From DSAR01 sp034437315 (GTDB taxonomy: Bacteria > Chloroflexota > Anaerolineae > B4-G1): a stretch of 19,029 bases of DNA. This document shows, piece after piece, positions 14,574 to 19,029 of the stretch. Numbering within the stretch: position 1 is the stretch's first letter; each line of letters begins with the position of its first letter. The position numbers and the translations under genes were made by a program. The DNA lies in assembly GCA_034437315.1 (NCBI GenBank), contig DAOTUC010000082.1, positions 1 to 19,029 of the forward strand, given 5' to 3'. The notes below the pieces were generated by a model that was not told where the DNA came from, ran no database searches, and saw nothing but the letters and a program-made list of their open reading frames with translations.

Positions 14574-15435
14574 AGTATTTGGACATCCCATTGATGTAAG
14601 TACAACGGAAGCCCAGGAGCATCGCCATAGGCACTGGTGCCCTTTTGCGAATTTACCGTGCGACAAGAAAAGCCGGCTCATCAACTATCCAATGGGCATT
14701 TGTTCCGTCAGATATGGAGAGAGTGTAATTGCACTCTCTCCGAAGCGATTTCTCCAAGATAACATCATATTTTACGATATCGCAGATCACTATTTCGGAA
14801 CACGCAGTGACCTTCTGGTATTCTCTGAAATATCCATTCCCGGCGCACGCAATCTCGGCATATTTGATTACGTGATGGTGAAGCACAGACCTCTGAGTAA
14901 CAAGATTGAGGATTTCGTGGCGATCGAATTCCAGACTGGTCAAACGACAAGTACTGGCTCTTTGATCACGGCGCTTGAAGATTTTATGCAGGGGGAAAAG
15001 ATTGCAGGGGCAAGTTATCCCTTTGGGCTGAACCTGGCGGATATATGGAAGCGAACATTTATTCAAATCCTAACCAAAGGCATTGTTATGGAGCAGTGGG
15101 AACGCAAAATATACTGGGTCGTTCAAGACCTAATTTACCAGGATTTTTTGGATAGATATGGCCTTCATAATTTGACCTACGACCAAGAGGCCAATACTAT
15201 TTTCGCCATATACGATCTCAAACGATATGATGATAAATATCGCCTCTATCAGACCAGGCTTGAATCGTCTACCATTGACGATTTGTTTGAAGCATTTCGC
15301 GCCAATCTTGAGGTTCCGCCTAAAAGCACTTTCGTACAACAATTGGAAGACAAAGTAACCGAGCAAATTAATGCCAAGATAGGATTGGCCCTTAATTCAA
15401 CTCCCGCTAGTGATAACCCCCAAGCCAATGCATAA
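14548..15435 (+). CDS. NotI-like restriction endonuclease
   Basis: A 295-residue protein that I match to NotI-type endonucleases from memory of their motifs. These are AEVFGHPIDVSTTEA at the N-terminus, a Cys-rich segment (C31-PF, C38, GIC52), a strand with D107 (GIFDY), the active-site strand AIE127FQ129TG, and LADIWKRTFIQ (163-173). NotI uses a D...ExQ variant of the PD-(D/E)xK site, and D107/E127/Q129 fit it at similar spacing. NotI binds one iron with four Cys near its start; here the expected fourth Cys is S64 (ALSPKRF). AGGAGG precedes the ATG at 14548, inside the methyltransferase gene, so translation is coupled. The gene is clearly A/T-rich, a sign of transfer. Recognition sequence not inferable; NotI itself cuts GCGGCCGC. 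Confidence 0.82.
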   Translation: MKKAKHPAEVFGHPIDVSTTEAQEHRHRHWCPFANLPCDKKSRLINYPMGICSVRYGESVIALSPKRFLQDNIIFYDIADHYFGTRSDLLVFSEISIPGARNLGIFDYVMVKHRPLSNKIEDFVAIEFQTGQTTSTGSLITALEDFMQGEKIAGASYPFGLNLADIWKRTFIQILTKGIVMEQWERKIYWVVQDLIYQDFLDRYGLHNLTYDQEANTIFAIYDLKRYDDKYRLYQTRLESSTIDDLFEAFRANLEVPPKSTFVQQLEDKVTEQINAKIGLALNSTPASDNPQANA

Positions 15436-15443
15436 ACACCCAA

Positions 15444-15471
15444 TTGTATTTTTAGGCCCTTGTGCTAGAAT
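15444..15471 (+). promoter_or_regulatory. mutS promoter (extended -10)
   Basis: TTGTAT (15444-15449), a 16-bp spacer, and TAGAAT (15466-15471) directly preceded by TGC. It begins 9 bp after the stop of the NotI-like gene. Transcription from about 15478 would give a 65-nt leader with GAGGAG before the mutS ATG, so mutS does not depend on the restriction block. Confidence 0.65.
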
Positions 15472-15542
15472 GTCTTTGTCCGATTCCCTCCAGATTCCGG
15501 ACGCCGCCTACTGATCGTTTTTAGCTTTCCCACGAGGAGACT

Positions 15543-18155
15543 ATGCCAAAAGCGACCCCCGTTCGCCAACAGTACCTACAGATCAAAGCCCGGCACCCGG
15601 ACGCAATCGTCTTTTTCCGGCTGGGCGATTTCTACGAGACCTTCGACGAAGACGCGGAAATCGCCGCCCGCGAACTTGACCTTGTCCTGACCTCCCGTCC
15701 GGTCTCCAAGAACAACCGCGTCCCCATGGCCGGAGTGCCCTATCACGCTGTCGAGGGATATATCGCCCGCCTGGTCGAGAAGGGTTACCGGGTCGCCATC
15801 GCCGAACAAATCGGCGAGACCACCAACAAGGGGCTGGTCCACCGGGAAGTGCAGCGCGTCGTCACCCCAGGCACCGTCGTCGAACCAACGCTGTTGGACG
15901 AGAAACGCCATAACTACCTGGCGGCCGTCTTCGTCGGGGAGGAGCGGGCCGGGCTGGCCTTCACCGACATCACGACCGGCGAGTTCTCCACGACCCAGTT
16001 GCGCGCCGACGAGATGGAGCAGGAACTGGCCCGCCTACAACCCCGCGAGTGTTTGATCCCTGAAGGCATGGCGGGTGGGCCGCCATTCGCCGATTGGCCG
16101 ACGATCTTTCCCGATTTGCACCTGACCCCCTTCCCAGGGTATCGTTTCGAGTTAGAGGCGGCCCGCCAGCTTCTGCACGAGCACTTCGACGTGGCGACGC
16201 TGGACGGCTTCGGTTGCGCCGGCAAACCCTTCGCCATTCGAGCAGCCGGGGCGATCATCCATTACCTGCGAGAGACCCAGAAAGGGGCGTTGAACCAGAT
16301 CGTGAGCCTGAGCGCCTACACGGTCGACCGCTTTATGACGCTCGACGCCCCCACCCGCCGCAACCTGGAACTGACCGAGACGATTCGTGAACGCAAGACG
16401 CGCGGGTCGCTGCTAGGCGTGCTCGACCAAACCTTGACGCCCATGGGCGGGCGATTGTTGCGCGTCCGCCTAAACCAGCCCCTGCTCGACCGCGACGCCC
16501 TGGAAAATCGGCTCGACGAAGTCCAGGCCTTCTACGACCACACGATTACGCGAGGGCAGGCGCGCGAGACGCTCAAGGACGCGCCAGACCTGGAGCGCTT
16601 GACCAACCGGGTGCTTTCCGACGTTGCGACGCCGCGCGACCTGGTCGGCATACGCCAGGCGCTTGAGGCGGCGCCGGCGTTGTCCCAAACATTGCAAGAA
16701 GCTGCCACAGAAGCGACGGAGACGACAGCCGCTCGCCTCCAATCGCTGGCCTCCGATCTCGACCCATGCGACGACGTCGCCGCCCTGGTCGCCTCGGCCA
16801 TCGTGGACGAACCCCCATCCAGCGCTTCCGGCGGGGGCGTCATCCGGCGGGGGTTCTCGGCCGAGTTGGACGACGTCGCCGAGTCGGCGCGAGAGGCCAA
16901 GGCGTGGATCGCGCGCCTCGAAAAGCAGGAGCAAGCCCGAACCGGCGTCAAGAGCCTCAAAGTGGGGCACAACAAGGTCTTCGGCTATTACATTGAGGTC
17001 ACCAAAGCCAACACCGACGCCGTGCCCGACGAGTACATCCGCAAACAGACCCTGGTCAACGCCGAACGTTACATCATCCCGGAGTTGAAGGAATACGAGA
17101 CATTGATCCTGAACGCCGAGGAGCGGCAGGCCGAGATTGAGGCGCGCCTGTTCAACGACGTATGCAAGCAAGTAGGCGCGCGGAGCAAAGCCCTGCTCCA
17201 GACGGCGCGGGCGCTGGCTCGGCTGGACGTGGCCTGTGCGCTGGCCGAGGTCGCCGTCGCCAACCGTTACGTGCGCCCGAAGCTTTCGGGCGACGAGACG
17301 TCCGCCACACCGACCCTCGAAATCACAGGCGGACGGCATCCCGTCGTCGAGCAGACGCTGCGCAGCGAACCCTTCACGCCCAACCAGCTACGCCTCAACA
17401 GCGACGAGCGCATCCTCATCATCACCGGGCCGAACATGGCCGGCAAGAGCGTCTACCTGCGCCAGAACGCCATCATCGTGTTGATGGCCCAGATGGGCAG
17501 CTTCGTCCCCGCCGAGCGAGCGCGTATCGGCATCGTCGACCGCATCTTCACCCGCATCGGCGCCCAGGATGAGGTCGCCTCAGGGCAATCGACCTTCATG
17601 GTCGAGATGGTCGAGACGGCCAACATCCTCAACCACGCCACGCCGCGCAGCCTCCTGATCCTGGATGAGATCGGCCGCGGAACCAGCACCTACGACGGCA
17701 TGTCCATCGCCTGGGCGGTGGTGGAGTACTTGCATAATCACCCGGAACGGCGCGCGCGCACCCTTTTCGCCACCCACTACCACGAGTTGACAGAGATCGC
17801 CGAACGGTTGCCGGCGGTGCGCAATTACAGTCTGGCGGTGGCGGAGGAGGGAGAGCGGATCGTCTTCCTGCACCAGGTCGTGCCCGGTGGGGCGGATCGC
17901 TCGTACGGGGTACACGTGGCCCAATTGGCCGGCGTGCCCAAGTCAGTCGTCCACCGGGCCGAGGCGTTGCTGACCCAGTTGGAAAGCGGCGAGTTCCGCC
18001 CAGGCACGCCGGCGGCGGAACCCCATCAGCCGGCGCTCTTCGCCCAGGAACATCCTGTCGTGGAAGAATTGCGGAGGTTGGACGTCTCTCAGATGACGCC
18101 GCTGGAGGCGATCAACGCGCTGTACGAGCTTCAGCGGCAGGTGATGAATCGGTAG
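15543..18155 (+). CDS. mutS: DNA mismatch repair protein MutS
   Basis: An 870-residue MutS, normal length for MutS1. It recognises base mismatches and small loops as a dimer and recruits MutL in an ATP-dependent way. The mismatch-reading F30-Y31-E32 motif (GDFYETF) is present. Then come the connector, lever and clamp domains, and the ABC-type ATPase with Walker A G629PNMAGKS636, the signature region (GAQDEVASGQSTFMVEM), Walker B LLILD708E709IGRGTSTYDG, and the H-loop THYHEL. The dimerising helix-turn-helix (YGVHVAQLAGVPKSVVHRA) and a C-terminal tail (MTPLEAINALYELQ) follow. CGAGGAG precedes the ATG at 15543. No mutL is in the window. The gene has its own promoter and ends before a nested inverted repeat. 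Confidence 0.97.
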   Translation: MPKATPVRQQYLQIKARHPDAIVFFRLGDFYETFDEDAEIAARELDLVLTSRPVSKNNRVPMAGVPYHAVEGYIARLVEKGYRVAIAEQIGETTNKGLVHREVQRVVTPGTVVEPTLLDEKRHNYLAAVFVGEERAGLAFTDITTGEFSTTQLRADEMEQELARLQPRECLIPEGMAGGPPFADWPTIFPDLHLTPFPGYRFELEAARQLLHEHFDVATLDGFGCAGKPFAIRAAGAIIHYLRETQKGALNQIVSLSAYTVDRFMTLDAPTRRNLELTETIRERKTRGSLLGVLDQTLTPMGGRLLRVRLNQPLLDRDALENRLDEVQAFYDHTITRGQARETLKDAPDLERLTNRVLSDVATPRDLVGIRQALEAAPALSQTLQEAATEATETTAARLQSLASDLDPCDDVAALVASAIVDEPPSSASGGGVIRRGFSAELDDVAESAREAKAWIARLEKQEQARTGVKSLKVGHNKVFGYYIEVTKANTDAVPDEYIRKQTLVNAERYIIPELKEYETLILNAEERQAEIEARLFNDVCKQVGARSKALLQTARALARLDVACALAEVAVANRYVRPKLSGDETSATPTLEITGGRHPVVEQTLRSEPFTPNQLRLNSDERILIITGPNMAGKSVYLRQNAIIVLMAQMGSFVPAERARIGIVDRIFTRIGAQDEVASGQSTFMVEMVETANILNHATPRSLLILDEIGRGTSTYDGMSIAWAVVEYLHNHPERRARTLFATHYHELTEIAERLPAVRNYSLAVAEEGERIVFLHQVVPGGADRSYGVHVAQLAGVPKSVVHRAEALLTQLESGEFRPGTPAAEPHQPALFAQEHPVVEELRRLDVSQMTPLEAINALYELQRQVMNR

Positions 18156-18170
18156 GTTCGGGGATTGGTA

Positions 18171-18236
18171 GACCTCGGAGGTCTCCGGTCAGGTTTTGGA
18201 GCCCAGTTGAACTGGATCAGGTGGAGACCTCCGAGG
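18171..18236. repeat. Nested inverted repeat after mutS
   Basis: CCTCGGAGGTCTCC (18173-18186) and its exact complement GGAGACCTCCGAGG (18223-18236) are 36 bp apart. The left arm lies in the near-palindrome GACCTC-G-GAGGTC. The loop centre contains another palindrome, CCAGTT-G-AACTGG (18203-18215). It lies between the convergent mutS and small membrane protein genes. No T run follows either arm, so an intrinsic terminator is not clear. Confidence 0.8.
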
Positions 18237-18259
18237 CCTGCATGCCGCCCGGCAGAGGG

Positions 18260-18526
18260 TTATAGTAATTTCAAGATCAGCCAGGCAGCCAGCAGGAGTA
18301 TCAAGCCGATAGGCAGGATCAACAGACCGATCCCCAGGACGGGCGTCAGCGCCACACCGAGGACGGCGATCACCACCCCCACCAGCCCCAGCACGACGCC
18401 CAACACCGCAGCGATGAGCACGAACGGCAGCTTGATCAGCCAGACGAGCGAGAGAACCAAGGCCTTGATCAACCATCCGATCAAGATGAACGGCAGTTTA
18501 ATTAGCTCGATGAGTAAATCTAACAT
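18260..18526 (-). CDS. Small, almost fully hydrophobic membrane protein
   Basis: An 88-residue protein made almost only of Leu, Ile, Val, Ala and Gly, with short amphipathic pieces containing Lys/Trp (LIKLPFILIGWLIK and LVWLIKLPFVL, an internal near-repeat at residues about 7-20 and 28-38). I expect three to four short membrane segments. I recognise no family. The gene is supported by an AAAGGAGG ribosome site 8 bases before the ATG at 18526 and by the lack of a better frame on either strand. It converges with mutS. It could be a membrane-stress or toxin-like peptide or a pentapeptide-poor phage-shock-type small protein; none of these can be shown. Confidence 0.62.
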   Translation of the reverse strand: MLDLLIELIKLPFILIGWLIKALVLSLVWLIKLPFVLIAAVLGVVLGLVGVVIAVLGVALTPVLGIGLLILPIGLILLLAAWLILKLL

Positions 18527-18618
18527 TACATTGCCTCCTTTTGCTTTCTATCGAATCTAGTATGATATACGCAAGTGGGCCGTGCTTGGTTGCATAAATG
18601 AGTTTATCGTCGCCGACT

Positions 18619-18648
18619 TTGCGCCTCCTCCGTCTGGCTCTCTATAAT
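18619..18648 (+). promoter_or_regulatory. Promoter of the pRiA4b ORF-3-like gene
   Basis: TTGCGC (18619-18624), an 18-bp spacer, and a perfect TATAAT (18643-18648). The predicted start near 18655 leaves a leader of about 37 nt containing AAAAAGGAGAAAA before the ATG at 18692. Confidence 0.65.
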
Positions 18649-18691
18649 CAATTGCGCAACTTTTACCAAAATGCAAAAAAGGAGAAAAAAT

Positions 18692-19029
18692 ATGGCCGAG
18701 ATTTCAGTTTACCAGATCAAAGTCACGTTAGCCGACACCCACCCGCCCATCTGGCGGCGGCTCCTGTTGACGGACGACACCCCTTTGGACGAGTTCCACA
18801 CCATCCTGCAAGTCGCGATGGGGTGGGATAATTATCACCTCCACCAGTTTATCGTCGGGGAGACCTATTACGGCGAACTGCACCCCGATTTCGACGATAT
18901 GCATATGGAGGACGAGAGCGAAGTCGTGTTGGCGGAGATTGTCTCCGAAAAGGGAGATCAGTTCGCTTACGAGTACGACTTTGGCGATAGCTGGTTGCAC
19001 ATCATCCAGGTGGAGGACGTGCTCGAACC
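18692..19029 (+). CDS. Plasmid pRiA4b ORF-3-family protein, cut by right edge
   Basis: The frame is open from the ATG at 18692 to the window end (112 codons), so the C-terminus is missing. VYQIKVTLADTHPPIWRRLL at residues 6-25, then FHTILQVAMGWDNYHLHQF, and later YEYDFGDSWLHIIQVE, are the three signature blocks of the pRiA4b ORF-3-like domain (PF07929). This domain is widespread in bacteria, on plasmids and near IS elements. Its molecular role is not established. GGAG stands 8-11 bases before the ATG inside an A-rich stretch, with a good promoter upstream. The call on family is firm; the total length cannot be known here. Confidence 0.9.
   Translation, partial: MAEISVYQIKVTLADTHPPIWRRLLLTDDTPLDEFHTILQVAMGWDNYHLHQFIVGETYYGELHPDFDDMHMEDESEVVLAEIVSEKGDQFAYEYDFGDSWLHIIQVEDVLE

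Noticed and set aside
18571..18580. GCAAGTGGGC shared with the reverse strand at 8032-8041
   Set aside because: A single 10-base match in a 19-kb GC-rich window can arise by chance, and the flanks do not match.
1..19029. CRISPR array, tRNA or rRNA genes, transposase
   Set aside because: No regularly spaced repeats of suitable length, no cloverleaf or rRNA-like segment and no transposase-like protein were seen.

Overview
The window looks like a GC-rich bacterial chromosome, most probably Chloroflexota (an Anaerolineae-like lineage). This is an inference from the gene mix (DUF4013, DUF4126 and DUF2085 membrane proteins, a pRiA4b ORF-3-like protein, a secreted GH-A/CARDB protein ending in a LPVVFR-type tail) and the codon usage. 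No rRNA, tRNA, CRISPR array or complete insertion sequence is visible.

Layout. Bases 1-3308 hold five minus-strand genes: yjbQ-like, HEAT repeat, DUF2085 membrane protein, DUF4013 membrane protein, and a DUF4126 membrane protein cut by the left edge. At 3309-3422 a divergent promoter region serves yjbQ leftward and a PcrA/UvrD helicase rightward; the helicase mRNA looks leaderless. A large secreted glycoside-hydrolase-like protein (5675-8002, minus) follows. A second, very tight divergent promoter (8065-8124) separates it from a thiolase plus 3-hydroxyacyl-CoA dehydrogenase operon (8225-10333), which would make or break acetoacetyl-CoA / 3-hydroxybutyryl-CoA.

From about 10.58 to 15.44 kb lies an accessory block. 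It starts with a 363-bp gene-poor gap holding hairpins and a dispersed repeat. Next come a PmeII-family restriction endonuclease, an aldo/keto reductase, a zinc-ribbon-rich DNA methyltransferase of the DUF1156-like type, and a NotI-like restriction endonuclease that overlaps the methyltransferase by 26 bp. All four are on the plus strand with short gaps. The two endonuclease genes are visibly richer in A+T than the flanking genes. The block therefore has two nucleases of different families, one visible methyltransferase and a metabolic gene between them. It is the most interesting part of the window.

The right end returns to core genes: mutS with its own extended -10 promoter, a nested inverted repeat, a tiny very hydrophobic membrane protein on the minus strand, and the start of a pRiA4b ORF-3-family gene cut by the right edge. 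Several non-coding patterns recur: a dispersed element with a GGCCCG-AGGA-CGGGCC hairpin (two copies 8.5 kb apart), two arrays of about 7-nt tandem repeats in gene gaps, and extended -10 (TGn) promoters.
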